Assembly (NCBI RefSeq): GCF_937873765.1
Contig: NZ_CALMZC010000014.1
Location: forward strand, 62,001-126,000
Origin: an uncultured Thiothrix sp.
GTDB taxonomy: Bacteria; Pseudomonadota; Gammaproteobacteria; Thiotrichales; Thiotrichaceae
Reading direction: 5' to 3'
Length of the DNA: 64,000 nt
Shown here piece by piece: positions 43,139-52,721 of the stretch. The position numbers were made by a program, and so were the translations under genes. Numbering within the stretch: position 1 is the first letter of the stretch; each line of letters starts with the position of its first letter. Under the pieces are notes generated by a model. It worked only from the letters and a program-made list of their open reading frames with translations. It searched no databases and was not told the origin of the DNA.

Positions 43139-44760
43139 TAGTTTAATCCGGGGTGTCGCCGAGCATACCAACGACTTAAGCCACTGGCTAAAATAAAACC
43201 GAGTAAAGGCAAGAGCGTTTGTAAAACCGCTTGTATGGCTAAGGTCGAACGATTGCCACCTGAACTTAAACTGACGGCCTCAGTGCTGATGGTTTCAATC
43301 CGTCCACCGCCGACAAATAAAGTAGGTAAATATTGCGCCACACTCACCGCAAAACCTACTGCACAAGCTGCTAAGATCGGGCGTAGTAAGAGCGGCCATT
43401 TAATATAAAGGCAGGCTTGCCAAGTCTTATAACCTAAGGTCTTAGCGGTCAGTAGATAACGCGCATCCAAACTTTGATAAGCGCCACTCAAAACCAACAA
43501 CATATAAGGTAAAACCCAAGCTAAGTGGCTCCAAATCACGGCGAGTAAACTGCCATCTAAGTTTAATAGTAAGGCGATTTGGTATTGGGCGGCTGTAAAG
43601 GGGAGTGCGGGAATAATTAAGGGCAGGTATAAATAAGCTTGGTGTTTATTTCCCCATTCTAACCAAATTAAAGCTAAAGGCAGACTGATCAATATACTGC
43701 AACTGGCGATAAATAAGGTAAGCAATAATGTTTCAAGTTCAGCTTTTTGCCAAGCGTTAAGGCCAAGATTGGCTGGCAAGATTTGTGGGAAAAACCATCC
43801 ATCTGCTAATGACCAAAGTACTAATAAACTTAGGCTTAACCAAAATGGTAGCGTGACTAAGTATTTAACTAAGGGCTTAAAAATAAACGTCCCATACGCT
43901 CGCTTTCGTCGCCCCTTAGGTCTAGCGAGTAGAGTATGTAAGAGCTTATAAAGCGAATAAGCGCAACTAGCACCCAGCACTAATAAGCCAATTAATAGCA
44001 GTGCTAAACTTTGAGCTTTTAATTGTTGACTAGGGTCAGGATCAGCAAACCATTGCCAAGCTAATACGGCTAAAGTAGGTGGAGTCGACGGCCCCAAAAT
44101 CAAGGACATATCTACCACCGATAAGCCATAAGCAAACACAGCTAATAAAGGCCAAGCTAAAGGCTTTAATAATTGTGGAAATAAAATTTGCCAACCCGCT
44201 TGCCAGCGGGTATAGCCTAAAGTTTGGGCGACTAGACTTTGTTTCATAAGCCATTGCTGATTGATTAAACCAGTGAGCACCCACAGTAGAAACCAAGTCT
44301 CTTTGAGCAGCAACGCCAAGCTTAAACTTAAGGCATAAGGGTCTTGAGTCGTGATCAACCCGGTGGGTGGGGCTGTCCAAGCAAATACAGGGCTAACTAC
44401 ACGTACTAGCCAACCAGAAGGCGCTAACAAGAACACTAAGCCAATCGCAAACGCAGCATGAGGAATAGCTAGAAAAATCGGTGCTTGCTGTTGTAAGCGC
44501 TGCCAAGTTTTTGCAGGGTAAAATAAAAATACGAGCGCACAAGCGAGTAGTAAGGCCAAAATAGTCGAAAGACTGGCTGAAAACAGAGTCAGCTTTAACG
44601 CCGGCATGACTTGTGGGTCAGCCCAAAGCAACTGCCAAGCGCTAGCCTGCAAACCTGCACCAAAGATCGGCACTAAACCTAAGAGTGGTAACCCAAGAAT
44701 AAGTAACACACCCAACCAAGCTACACAGCTCAGCCCACTATCCATAGCAAGTAGCCGCAT
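43138..44760 (-). CDS. ynjC: ABC transporter permease (YnjC-like, fused double permease)
   Basis: A 540-residue permease with about twelve hydrophobic spans in two homologous halves, each with an EAA-type coupling segment (TLGYTRWQAGWQILFPQLL and TLGYKTWQACLYIKWPLLL). This duplicated layout is as in E. coli YnjC. It works with YnjB and YnjD. The start lies seven bases after the ynjB stop. Confidence 0.87.
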   Translation of the reverse strand: MRLLAMDSGLSCVAWLGVLLILGLPLLGLVPIFGAGLQASAWQLLWADPQVMPALKLTLFSASLSTILALLLACALVFLFYPAKTWQRLQQQAPIFLAIPHAAFAIGLVFLLAPSGWLVRVVSPVFAWTAPPTGLITTQDPYALSLSLALLLKETWFLLWVLTGLINQQWLMKQSLVAQTLGYTRWQAGWQILFPQLLKPLAWPLLAVFAYGLSVVDMSLILGPSTPPTLAVLAWQWFADPDPSQQLKAQSLALLLIGLLVLGASCAYSLYKLLHTLLARPKGRRKRAYGTFIFKPLVKYLVTLPFWLSLSLLVLWSLADGWFFPQILPANLGLNAWQKAELETLLLTLFIASCSILISLPLALIWLEWGNKHQAYLYLPLIIPALPFTAAQYQIALLLNLDGSLLAVIWSHLAWVLPYMLLVLSGAYQSLDARYLLTAKTLGYKTWQACLYIKWPLLLRPILAACAVGFAVSVAQYLPTLFVGGGRIETISTEAVSLSSGGNRSTLAIQAVLQTLLPLLGFILASGLSRWYARRHPGLN

Positions 44761-44767
44761 GCCTTGC

Positions 44768-45934
44768 TTAACTACCGTAACGCTTGATCCATTCTTTTTC
44801 TAAAGCCTCCACCCAGCTTGCATGGGGTTCGGCTAGCGTGGGTACATCAGTGGGTAACACACTCGGATTAAGCGCTTGATTCGGTAGTTTACTGGCTAAT
44901 AAAACACTAGGGTCGCCCCAAGTTTTTAGATCCGCTTTGTGTGCTTGTGCCTCAGGTGACAGTAGGAAGTTGGCAAAGACTTGTGCGGCTTCTTTGGCTT
45001 TTGCATTGAAAGGAATCGCTAAGAAATGCACATTGCCAATCGTACCTTTCTTAAAACCAAAACTATAAGCCGTCTCTGGTAAGCGCTTGGACGCTATTAA
45101 GCTTGCGGCTTCATTTGGATTAAAGCTTAAAGAAATCAATAGCTCGCCATCTGCTAATTTTTGATGCATTTCAGCATCGCTGGCTGGGAAACTTTTACCC
45201 TGTTGCCAAGCAACGCTGTGCAATTCATCTAAATAAGCCCATAAAGGTTGAGTGAGCTTAGCAAAGGCTTCAGCCTCCACGGGTTTGCCCAATACACTAG
45301 CCTCTGGGTTTAGCTCCAAGAGTAATTGTTTAAGAAAGGTGGTGCCGTGAAAACTAGGTGGTTTCGGGTAGCTGACACGCCCCGGATTTTGCTTAGCAAA
45401 TACTAATAAGGCGGCGGCTGAATCGGGTGGCGTGGGGAGTTTGCTACGGTCGGCGATGAAAGTAAGTTGCGCAGTGCCCCAAGGCGCTTCTAAACCGTCG
45501 GTACTTTCAGAAAAGTCTTGTTGCACGGGCTTGGTGGTATCGACATTCACCCAGTTAGGTAGTTGCTCCGCCCAAGGTCCATAGAGCAATTGCTCCCGCT
45601 TGAGCGCACTAAAATTTTCACCATTGACCCAGATTAAATCCACTGAGCCATCACTAGTACGTCCTGCTTGTTGTTCGGTTTGAATGCGTTTGACCACTTC
45701 AGCCGCATCAGTGATTTTTACATGCTTCACGGTAATCGCGTAGCGCTGCTTCGCTTGCTCGGCTGCCCAGTCGATATATTGATTAATAGCTTCACCGCCA
45801 CCCCAAGCATTGAAATACACGGTTTGGCCTTTAGCCGCTTGTTCGATCTTGCTCCAATCTTCAGCCGCATGGGTCGTTAAACTAACACTACTGACGAGTA
45901 CTAAGCCCACTAAACTTAAACTTTTAAAAGGCAT
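44768..45934 (-). CDS. ynjB: ABC transporter substrate-binding protein (YnjB-like)
   Basis: A 388-residue periplasmic protein with signal peptide ending near TTHAAE. GQTVYFNAWGGGEAINQYIDW and DLIWVNGENFSALK match YnjB, an iron/thiamine-receptor relative. Solute unknown; thiamine, metal or another small ligand are possible. It begins 28 bases after the VTT-reductase gene. Confidence 0.88.
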   Translation of the reverse strand: MPFKSLSLVGLVLVSSVSLTTHAAEDWSKIEQAAKGQTVYFNAWGGGEAINQYIDWAAEQAKQRYAITVKHVKITDAAEVVKRIQTEQQAGRTSDGSVDLIWVNGENFSALKREQLLYGPWAEQLPNWVNVDTTKPVQQDFSESTDGLEAPWGTAQLTFIADRSKLPTPPDSAAALLVFAKQNPGRVSYPKPPSFHGTTFLKQLLLELNPEASVLGKPVEAEAFAKLTQPLWAYLDELHSVAWQQGKSFPASDAEMHQKLADGELLISLSFNPNEAASLIASKRLPETAYSFGFKKGTIGNVHFLAIPFNAKAKEAAQVFANFLLSPEAQAHKADLKTWGDPSVLLASKLPNQALNPSVLPTDVPTLAEPHASWVEALEKEWIKRYGS

Positions 45935-45962
45935 GTCTGATTTCCTAGTTTATGATTGATTC

Positions 45963-48113
45963 TTAGCCACGGCGCCACGTATGGTAGCGGGCAATCCAAG
46001 CTAAGAGCACTTCTGGTGCATGCTGGCGCTTCCAAGTGCCTGCTACATATTTATTGGCTTCGGCAAGGGTAGGGTAACTATGAATAGTGCCGAGAATTTG
46101 GTTCAAACCTAGCCCCTGCTTCATCGCCAACACATATTCGGCCAACAGCTCTCCAGCTTGAGCACCCACAATAGTCACCCCTAAAATTTTATCTTTATGA
46201 GGCACGGTGAGGACTTTAATAAAACCTTGAGTGTTGCCATCGGCGATGGCTCGATCTAACTCACCTAGTTCAAACTTACTAAGTTCATAGCTAATATTTT
46301 GTGCTTGCGCCTCTTGCTCATTGAAGCCCACTGTGGCGATTTCTGGATCGACAAAAGTGACACGTGGAATGACCCGATAATCCACTTTAAAACGTTTGAA
46401 AACGCCAAATAAAGCATTCACGCTGGCATACCACGCTTGATGGGCTGCGACATGGGTAAATTGATAAGACCCCACTACATCGCCCGCTGCATAAATATGC
46501 GGAAATAAAGTTTCCAAATACTCATTACTTATCAGCTTGTGTTCAGTTGAAAGACCTAAGCTTTCTAAGCCAAAACCAGTCAAGCGTGCTTTGCGGCCGA
46601 GTGCTAAAATCACTTGATCATAAGGAATACTGTGCTCTTGACCTTGATGCTCAACCACAAGGGTTTTGTTCTCAGCTTCCCCTACAAAGCGCAAAGCTTG
46701 ATGGGCGGTGAGCAGTTTGACTCCATCAGCGCTTAAAGATTGTGCAACAAGTTGTGCTACATCCCGATCTTCACGCGCAAGAATGCGTTCAGCTTTTTCA
46801 ATAATCGTCACTTGCGAACCAAGGCGCGCAAAAGCTTGAGCAAGCTCGCAACCAATCGGCCCTCCACCCAGAATAGCCAGCCGTTGCGGAGCAGCTTCTA
46901 GCTCAGCAAAGCGTTCCCATAAGGTATCGCTAGTGACATAAGCGGAGGCTTCTAAGCCCGGAATAGCAGGCACTACCGCTCGCGCACCTGTGGCTAAAAT
47001 AAGGCTGCGTGCGCTACGCGTCTGTGTGCTGCCATCCTGTAGTTTAATTTCCACCGTCCACGGATCGATGAGCTTGGCATAGCCTTGAATAACTTCTACG
47101 CCCAGTTGGTTGTAGCGTTCGACACTATCGTGAGGTTCGATAGCACGAATCACTGCTTGAACACGTTGCATTACCTGTCGAAAATTAATTTTAGGCGGGT
47201 TAGTAGCAATTCCGTAGTCGGCAGACTGTTGGATTTGCTGAACTAGTTTGGCGGTTTTAATCAGTGCTTTGCTAGGGACACAGCCATAGTTTAAGCAGTC
47301 ACCCCCCATTTTATGGGCTTCAATTAAAGTCACTTTCGCCTTGACTGCCGCTGCAATATAAGCTGAAACCAAACCTGCAGCACCCGCACCAATGACAATT
47401 AAATTCCGGTCAAATTTTACGGGTCGCTTGAAGTTTTTATAGATATGTCGTTTTTGGATAAAGCTTAATAAGGCTTTGGCGATCCAAGGAAACAGGCCAA
47501 GTAGCGTAAAAGACACAATCAGGCTAGGCGCTAGAATAGCTGGTAAGCTGGTAATTTGCGCAAGTTGTGTCCCTGCATTCACATACACTAGCGTACCCGC
47601 TAGCATGCCTAGTTGGCTCACCCAATAGAAAGTACGGGTAGGTAATTGGGTCAAACCCATGAGTAAGTTAATAATAAAGAACGGGAACAGTGGCACTAAG
47701 CGCAGGGTGAAGAGATAAAACGCACCTTCTTTAGTAATGCCTTGATTAATTGCCTTGAGCTGTTTGCTAAAGCGCTGTTCTACGGATGCGCGAAATAAAT
47801 AGCGTGAGGCTAAGAAAGCTAGGGTAGCCCCAATGCTGGAAGCAAAGGAGACGAGGACTAGACCTTGCCATAAACCAAATAGTGCTCCTCCTGCTAAGGT
47901 TAAAATAGCAGCACCGGGTAAAGATAAAGCCGTAATCAGGATATAAAGGCAAAAATAAGCCAGCGCGACTAAGTAAGGATGGGCTGCTTGCCAAGTCGCA
48001 AATTGAGTTTGACTCGCTTTTAGCTGCTCTAAAGTGAAATAGCGATCTAAATCTAAGGCAAAGAATAAAACGATTACACCCGTACAGATCAGCAGGAATA
48101 AAATCTTCTTCAT
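45963..48113 (-). CDS. VTT (DedA-like/TVP38) domain fused to FAD-dependent NAD(P)-disulfide oxidoreductase
   Basis: A 716-residue fusion. Residues 1-225 form a VTT/TVP38 membrane domain with spans and TALSLPGAAILTLAGGALFG. Residues about 235-716 are a mercuric/dihydrolipoamide reductase-like enzyme: FAD motif LIVIGAGAAGLVSAYIAA, redox Cys pair GGDCLNYGCVPSKAL, second dinucleotide motif LAILGGGPIGCELAQ and C-terminal His-Glu HSYPTLAEA. The reductase should face the cytosol. ATGA overlap with the upstream flavoprotein. Substrate unknown. Confidence 0.88.
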   Translation of the reverse strand: MKKILFLLICTGVIVLFFALDLDRYFTLEQLKASQTQFATWQAAHPYLVALAYFCLYILITALSLPGAAILTLAGGALFGLWQGLVLVSFASSIGATLAFLASRYLFRASVEQRFSKQLKAINQGITKEGAFYLFTLRLVPLFPFFIINLLMGLTQLPTRTFYWVSQLGMLAGTLVYVNAGTQLAQITSLPAILAPSLIVSFTLLGLFPWIAKALLSFIQKRHIYKNFKRPVKFDRNLIVIGAGAAGLVSAYIAAAVKAKVTLIEAHKMGGDCLNYGCVPSKALIKTAKLVQQIQQSADYGIATNPPKINFRQVMQRVQAVIRAIEPHDSVERYNQLGVEVIQGYAKLIDPWTVEIKLQDGSTQTRSARSLILATGARAVVPAIPGLEASAYVTSDTLWERFAELEAAPQRLAILGGGPIGCELAQAFARLGSQVTIIEKAERILAREDRDVAQLVAQSLSADGVKLLTAHQALRFVGEAENKTLVVEHQGQEHSIPYDQVILALGRKARLTGFGLESLGLSTEHKLISNEYLETLFPHIYAAGDVVGSYQFTHVAAHQAWYASVNALFGVFKRFKVDYRVIPRVTFVDPEIATVGFNEQEAQAQNISYELSKFELGELDRAIADGNTQGFIKVLTVPHKDKILGVTIVGAQAGELLAEYVLAMKQGLGLNQILGTIHSYPTLAEANKYVAGTWKRQHAPEVLLAWIARYHTWRRG

Positions 48114-49237
48114 AGTTGCTGCTCGCTGGCGTGTAATTCAGTGCTATGGCTTCTGTATTGCTGCATAAAGCTTTGATCAATATGATTTTTCCAGCACCAT
48201 ACCCAAGCGCCGCTGGCACTAAAACCTCCCCATGAGGCAATCGCTGTTTTGGAGCCAGTGGCTAATAAATACAGGGAGCATTGTTTGGGGCGATAACTGC
48301 GTAGTGGTGTTTGGGCGAGATAAGCGGGTAAATTATGGGCTAAAACCTTACCCGCATACACAGCATGCACGCCAGAGCGCCCAAACGTGGGTTCAGGGCG
48401 CGAGCACACATCACCGGCTGCAAAGATATTGGGATGGGAAAGGCTTTGATGTTGTGGATTAACTTTAATATACCCCGCTGAGTCTAGGGCTAAACCAGAG
48501 CTACTTAGCCACCTTGCTGCTTTGGCTCCGGTCGCTGCAAGTACTTGATGTACTGGCAGGTTTACACCTATGTTAAGAATTAAGCCAGTCGGTTCAAGCT
48601 GTGCACGACTGGCATGCCATTGTATCCCTGCTTCCAAGAGTTTTTTATGCACGCGTTTTTGTACAGCTGGTGCATGATCGGCTAATAATTGCGGTGCGAC
48701 CAAATGTACTTGTGCTGCTGCTGATTGTTGCTGAAAGGCATATTGAATAGCAAAAGCGAGTTCTACGCCGGCAGCCCCCCCACCTAAAACGGCTAGTTGG
48801 TAAGCAGGCTGCTGTTGAGCCTGTTTGAGTAGCTGCGGCCATGCTTTGATTAAACCCTCTAAAGGGCGAATCGCTAGGACATTTTCGCTAGCTATAGAAG
48901 CGGGTAAAGCCGTTTCGCTGCCGGTATTGATCGAGAGTAAATCATAAGCAAGTACTCGACCGCCTACCGTTTTTATGAGCTGTTGATCGGTATTGAGCTG
49001 TGTAGCCTGATCAAGAATCAGCTCCCCCCCAATGACTGTGACTAGCGGGCGTAGATTGATTTGGCAATCAGCTAAGTGGTAATGCCCCGCTAACCAGCCC
49101 GGAAGCATTCCTGAATAAGTTTGACTGAGTGCCGGTGTGATTAAGCTCAAGCGCAGTTTGGGATTGGGTTGTTGAGCTAATGCCTTCAAAACTGCTAAAT
49201 GCGCATGCCCCCCGCCGATTAAGACTAAATGTTTCAT
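48110..49237 (-). CDS. FAD-dependent oxidoreductase, SelD N-terminal domain-like
   Basis: A 375-residue flavoprotein. LVLIGGGHAHLAVLKALA binds FAD, ALSQTYSGMLPGWLAGHY matches proteins that are elsewhere fused to the selenophosphate synthetase SelD, and AVLGGGAAGVELAFAI is the second nucleotide site. No SelD domain follows here. First gene of the operon that continues with the VTT-reductase and ynjBCD-F. ATG 49237 is favoured; a start at 49273 is possible. Confidence 0.85.
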   Translation of the reverse strand: MKHLVLIGGGHAHLAVLKALAQQPNPKLRLSLITPALSQTYSGMLPGWLAGHYHLADCQINLRPLVTVIGGELILDQATQLNTDQQLIKTVGGRVLAYDLLSINTGSETALPASIASENVLAIRPLEGLIKAWPQLLKQAQQQPAYQLAVLGGGAAGVELAFAIQYAFQQQSAAAQVHLVAPQLLADHAPAVQKRVHKKLLEAGIQWHASRAQLEPTGLILNIGVNLPVHQVLAATGAKAARWLSSSGLALDSAGYIKVNPQHQSLSHPNIFAAGDVCSRPEPTFGRSGVHAVYAGKVLAHNLPAYLAQTPLRSYRPKQCSLYLLATGSKTAIASWGGFSASGAWVWCWKNHIDQSFMQQYRSHSTELHASEQQL

Positions 49238-49340
49238 AAAGTGCTGAGTGGTTTCCTCACTAAGTGATTGCATCTATACGTATCTCAGTCGCGTATTAGA
49301 TGCAAAGCTAGGCTTTAATTATTATCAATGGGTATACAGC

Positions 49341-49991
49341 ATGAAAGTATGGATAGGGATTTTAGGGTTTGTTGGCTTATTAAGCACGTCTTTAATCGCG
49401 GCTGAGTCGAAAGTTGTCATTAGTGATTTTGCTAATCAACAATTGAAGGCTTGGGAAACTAAGACTTTTAAGGGTCAAACCCAGTATCAACTGGTAAAAG
49501 AGGGGCAACGCTGGGTTTTGAAGGCACAGGCGAAGGCGGCTGCTTCTGGTTTAACTCGCAAAATTAAAGTCGATTTAACGAAGACCCCATTTTTAAACTG
49601 GTCATGGCGGGTTGATCAAGCGCTACCCCCATTAAATGAGCAAACTAAAGCAGGTGATGATTATGCAGCGCGGATTTATGTAATTGTCGACGGTGGTTTG
49701 TTGGTGTGGAATTCAAAAGCCGTCAATTATGTTTGGTCTGCTAGTTCAGCACGCGGCAGTGCTTGGGGGAATGCTTATTTACCTAAGAATGCGCATATGT
49801 TAGCAGTGCGCGGTAAACAGGATAAAACGGGTGTCTGGGTCACTGAAAAGCGCAATGTGCGCGCAGATTTCCAAAGCTTATTAGGTGTGGATATTCAAGC
49901 TATTGATGGCGTTGCTTTGATGAGCGATAGCGATAACAGTGCCACTGAGACGGCAGCTTCTTATGGGGATATTTTCTTCTCTGCGCACTAA
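49341..49991 (+). CDS. DUF3047 domain-containing exported protein
   Basis: A 216-residue protein with a signal peptide (MKVWIGILGFVGLLSTSLIAA). LNWSWRVDQALPP, DDYAARIYVIVDGG and the C-terminal VALMSDSDNSATETAASYGD match DUF3047. ATG 49341 is preferred to 49248, which would overlap the divergent gene. Role unknown, probably periplasmic. Confidence 0.82.
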   Translation: MKVWIGILGFVGLLSTSLIAAESKVVISDFANQQLKAWETKTFKGQTQYQLVKEGQRWVLKAQAKAAASGLTRKIKVDLTKTPFLNWSWRVDQALPPLNEQTKAGDDYAARIYVIVDGGLLVWNSKAVNYVWSASSARGSAWGNAYLPKNAHMLAVRGKQDKTGVWVTEKRNVRADFQSLLGVDIQAIDGVALMSDSDNSATETAASYGDIFFSAH

Positions 49992-50023
49992 GGTTGGACA
50001 GTATCGCTTGATTAATTCACAAT

Positions 50024-50049
50024 GCAGCGTCTTTTTGCAGCGTCTTTTT
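50024..50049 (+). repeat. 13-base tandem duplication
   Basis: GCAGCGTCTTTTT occurs twice directly in tandem (50024-50036 and 50037-50049) upstream of hemL. It looks like a replication-slippage duplication; no function is evident. Confidence 0.7.
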
Positions 50050-50115
50050 AGAGGGTAGCTAGCGGCTAATTCTCCCGATTCTTTCTGTATCTGTCTACGC
50101 TTAAGAGGTCCCGTC

Positions 50116-51399
50116 ATGAGCAAGTCTGAATCCTTATTCCAACAAGCCCAAAAAACCATTCCGGGTGGGGTGAACTCCCCCGTACGTGCCTTTCGTGGAG
50201 TAGGTGGCACGCCGCGTTTTATTGCTCGTGCGGAAGGGGCTTATTTATTTGATGTCGACGGGCAGCGTTATATTGATTATATCGGTTCATGGGGGCCGAT
50301 GATTGCTGGGCATGCCCATCCTGAAGTAGTGGAGGTCGTGCGTGAGGCGGCGCTATTAGGCTTAAGCTATGGTGCACCGACTGAACAAGAGGTGCAGATG
50401 GCGGAAAAAATTAATGAAATCATGCCCTCGATGGAAATGCTGCGCATGGTCAGTTCAGGCACTGAAGCCACGATGTCAGCGATTCGCTTAGCGCGTGGTT
50501 TTACCGGGCGGAATTTCATTGTGAAATTTGAAGGGGGGTATCATGGTCATGGTGACTCTTTATTAGTGAAAGCTGGTTCGGGTTTATTGACCTTTGGTCA
50601 GCCTAGCTCTCCCGGTGTACCGGCTGAACTTGCACAATACACCCTAACCCTCAATTTTAATGACAGTGCGCAAGTACGTGAAGTTTTTGCAGCACGCGGC
50701 CAAGAAATTGCCTGCATTATTGTTGAACCGGTCTGTGGGAATATGAATTGTATTCCGCCAGTGCCGGGCTTTTTGGAAACCTTGCGAGCCGTTTGTAATG
50801 AACACGGCACGGTCTTAATTTTCGATGAAGTCATGACCGGCTTTAGGGTAGCGCTGGGTGGTGCTCAGGAGTTATATGGCATTAAGCCTGATCTGACGAC
50901 CTTAGGCAAAATCATTGGTGGTGGCATGCCAGTGGGAGCATTTGGTGGGCGACGTGACATTATGTCGAAATTGTCGCCTTTAGGTGCGGTTTATCAAGCA
51001 GGTACGCTCTCAGGAAATCCGATTGCGATGGCGGCAGGCCTGAAAATGATGGAAATTATTAGCCGTCAGGATTTTTATACACAGTTGAACTCTAAGACCA
51101 CTCAACTGGTCTCAGGTATACAGACGGCTGCGGAGGAATCCCAGCTTCCGTTTACGACTACACAAATAGGTGGAATGTTTGGTTTGTTTTTCACCCATGA
51201 ACCCCAAGTGACTAGTTATCGACAAGCAACCAATTGTGATGTGCCAAAGTTTAATCGTTTCTTTCATGGCATGTTAGAGCGTGGCGTTTACCTTGCACCG
51301 TCTGCGTTTGAAGCGGGCTTTATGTCAACTGCGCATTCAGCAGAGGATATAAATACAACTATCGCTGCCGCCCGCGAGGTATTTACGCTGTTGAAATAA
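50116..51399 (+). CDS. hemL: Glutamate-1-semialdehyde 2,1-aminomutase
   Basis: A 427-residue PLP enzyme of the C5 heme pathway, converting glutamate semialdehyde to 5-aminolevulinate. Visible are [17 protein letters not shown], the phosphate-binding [25 protein letters not shown] and the PLP Lys265 in [17 protein letters not shown]. Its length equals the family norm. A RBS AAGAGG precedes ATG 50116. Single gene followed by the protease/FHA pair. Confidence 0.97.
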   Translation: MSKSESLFQQAQKTIPGGVNSPVRAFRGVGGTPRFIARAEGAYLFDVDGQRYIDYIGSWGPMIAGHAHPEVVEVVREAALLGLSYGAPTEQEVQMAEKINEIMPSMEMLRMVSSGTEATMSAIRLARGFTGRNFIVKFEGGYHGHGDSLLVKAGSGLLTFGQPSSPGVPAELAQYTLTLNFNDSAQVREVFAARGQEIACIIVEPVCGNMNCIPPVPGFLETLRAVCNEHGTVLIFDEVMTGFRVALGGAQELYGIKPDLTTLGKIIGGGMPVGAFGGRRDIMSKLSPLGAVYQAGTLSGNPIAMAAGLKMMEIISRQDFYTQLNSKTTQLVSGIQTAAEESQLPFTTTQIGGMFGLFFTHEPQVTSYRQATNCDVPKFNRFFHGMLERGVYLAPSAFEAGFMSTAHSAEDINTTIAAAREVFTLLK

Positions 51400-51425
51400 A
51401 CGAAGGGTCGTGATTCGAGGTTTTT

Positions 51426-52721
51426 GTGATTGGTATAGGCAATTATTACTATAGTCAGCTACCAAGACTCTGCTGTTTATTACTGATTTTAGGTTTTCTT
51501 TGGCAGCCTGTCAGTGTGCAGGCTGTAGATCGCTCGTCAAGTTTGTATGCTGAAGTCCAACAGTCGATTTATCAGGTGAGGATTATCAATCGCAAAACGG
51601 GTCATAAGCGCACAATTGGCTCAGGCTTTGTGATTGAACGCCCGAATTTACTCGCTACTAATTATCATGTGGTCAGTGCTTATATCAATGACCCAGACAA
51701 TTATTCAATGGAGTATTTGGCGACTAATGGCGCAACGGGCTTGCTGGAGTTGATTGATGTCGATGTTTTGCATGATCTAGCGGTCTTGGTTGCAGACAAA
51801 GAGTTAGGTAAACCACTTAAAACGGCTGCGCTTCCGGAAAAGGGTGCGACCTTATATGCGTTTGGGAATCCACTGGGTTTAGGCTTTTCGGTGGTAACTG
51901 GCACAAATAATGGATTGCTAACCGAAAGTGAAGATAAAAATATCTTATTTTCAGGCAATCTAAACTCTGGGATGAGTGGGGGGCCTGCCCTCAATGAGCA
52001 CGGTGCGGTAGTCGGCGTGAATGTAGCGACGGCGGGTAATGCGGTGAGCTTTTTAGTAGCGAGTGAATATCTAAATGATTTACTGGCTCAACTTAGGTTG
52101 ACTGACTTCAAGCCACGCCCTAATTTGCATGAATCTATCGTGCGGCAATTAAACTTTAGCACTACTGAGATGCTGCAGCGTATGCGCAGTAACCCTTGGA
52201 AATTAGTTTCCGTAGGGAATTTTAAGGTTCCAAGCCGCCTAGATAAAACCATTAACTGCTGGGATGGTAGCGAAAGTAATGAAGATCATGGTTTAGTCAA
52301 TGTTATTTCGGTGAATTGCTCAAATGAGCGCGAAATTTACTTAGATGACAAGCTCAGTGTTGGTAATATGCAATATCAATATACTTGGTATGACAGTGAT
52401 AAAATGATTCCACCACGGTTTTATCGCATGTATGAAGCACAAAATATGGATGAAACGGATAATAAAACAACTAAAGAAAATGTGAGTGCCTTTAAATGCT
52501 CGACTAATTTCCTCGCTATTGCCAACCAAACATTTAAAATGACCATTTGTCGCCGTGGCTATATCCGCTATCAAGGTTTAAGTGATGTGCTAGTTACAGG
52601 TGCTATGGTTAGCCAAAAGCGGCAAGGTTTTTTATTCGAGCTATTTATCACTGGTGTTGATTTCAAAGAATCTATTAGTTTAGTGAAAAAAATGTTTGAG
52701 AATTTCCAATGGCAGAATTAG
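51426..52721 (+). CDS. Secreted trypsin-like (HtrA-type) serine protease without PDZ domain
   Basis: A 431-residue protein with a signal peptide ending near VSVQA. The triad is His in ATNYHVVSA, Asp in HDLAVLVA and Ser in LNSGMSGGPALNE, as in HtrA-like proteases. No PDZ domain is seen; residues about 230-431 are of unknown fold with several Cys. The start is a GTG at 51426 with GAGG upstream. It overlaps the FHA gene by 13 bases, indicating a pair. Confidence 0.85.
   Translation: MIGIGNYYYSQLPRLCCLLLILGFLWQPVSVQAVDRSSSLYAEVQQSIYQVRIINRKTGHKRTIGSGFVIERPNLLATNYHVVSAYINDPDNYSMEYLATNGATGLLELIDVDVLHDLAVLVADKELGKPLKTAALPEKGATLYAFGNPLGLGFSVVTGTNNGLLTESEDKNILFSGNLNSGMSGGPALNEHGAVVGVNVATAGNAVSFLVASEYLNDLLAQLRLTDFKPRPNLHESIVRQLNFSTTEMLQRMRSNPWKLVSVGNFKVPSRLDKTINCWDGSESNEDHGLVNVISVNCSNEREIYLDDKLSVGNMQYQYTWYDSDKMIPPRFYRMYEAQNMDETDNKTTKENVSAFKCSTNFLAIANQTFKMTICRRGYIRYQGLSDVLVTGAMVSQKRQGFLFELFITGVDFKESISLVKKMFENFQWQN

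Noticed and set aside
44042..44380. Minus-strand alternative frame inside ynjC
   Set aside because: Overlaps the permease in another frame; no ribosome site.
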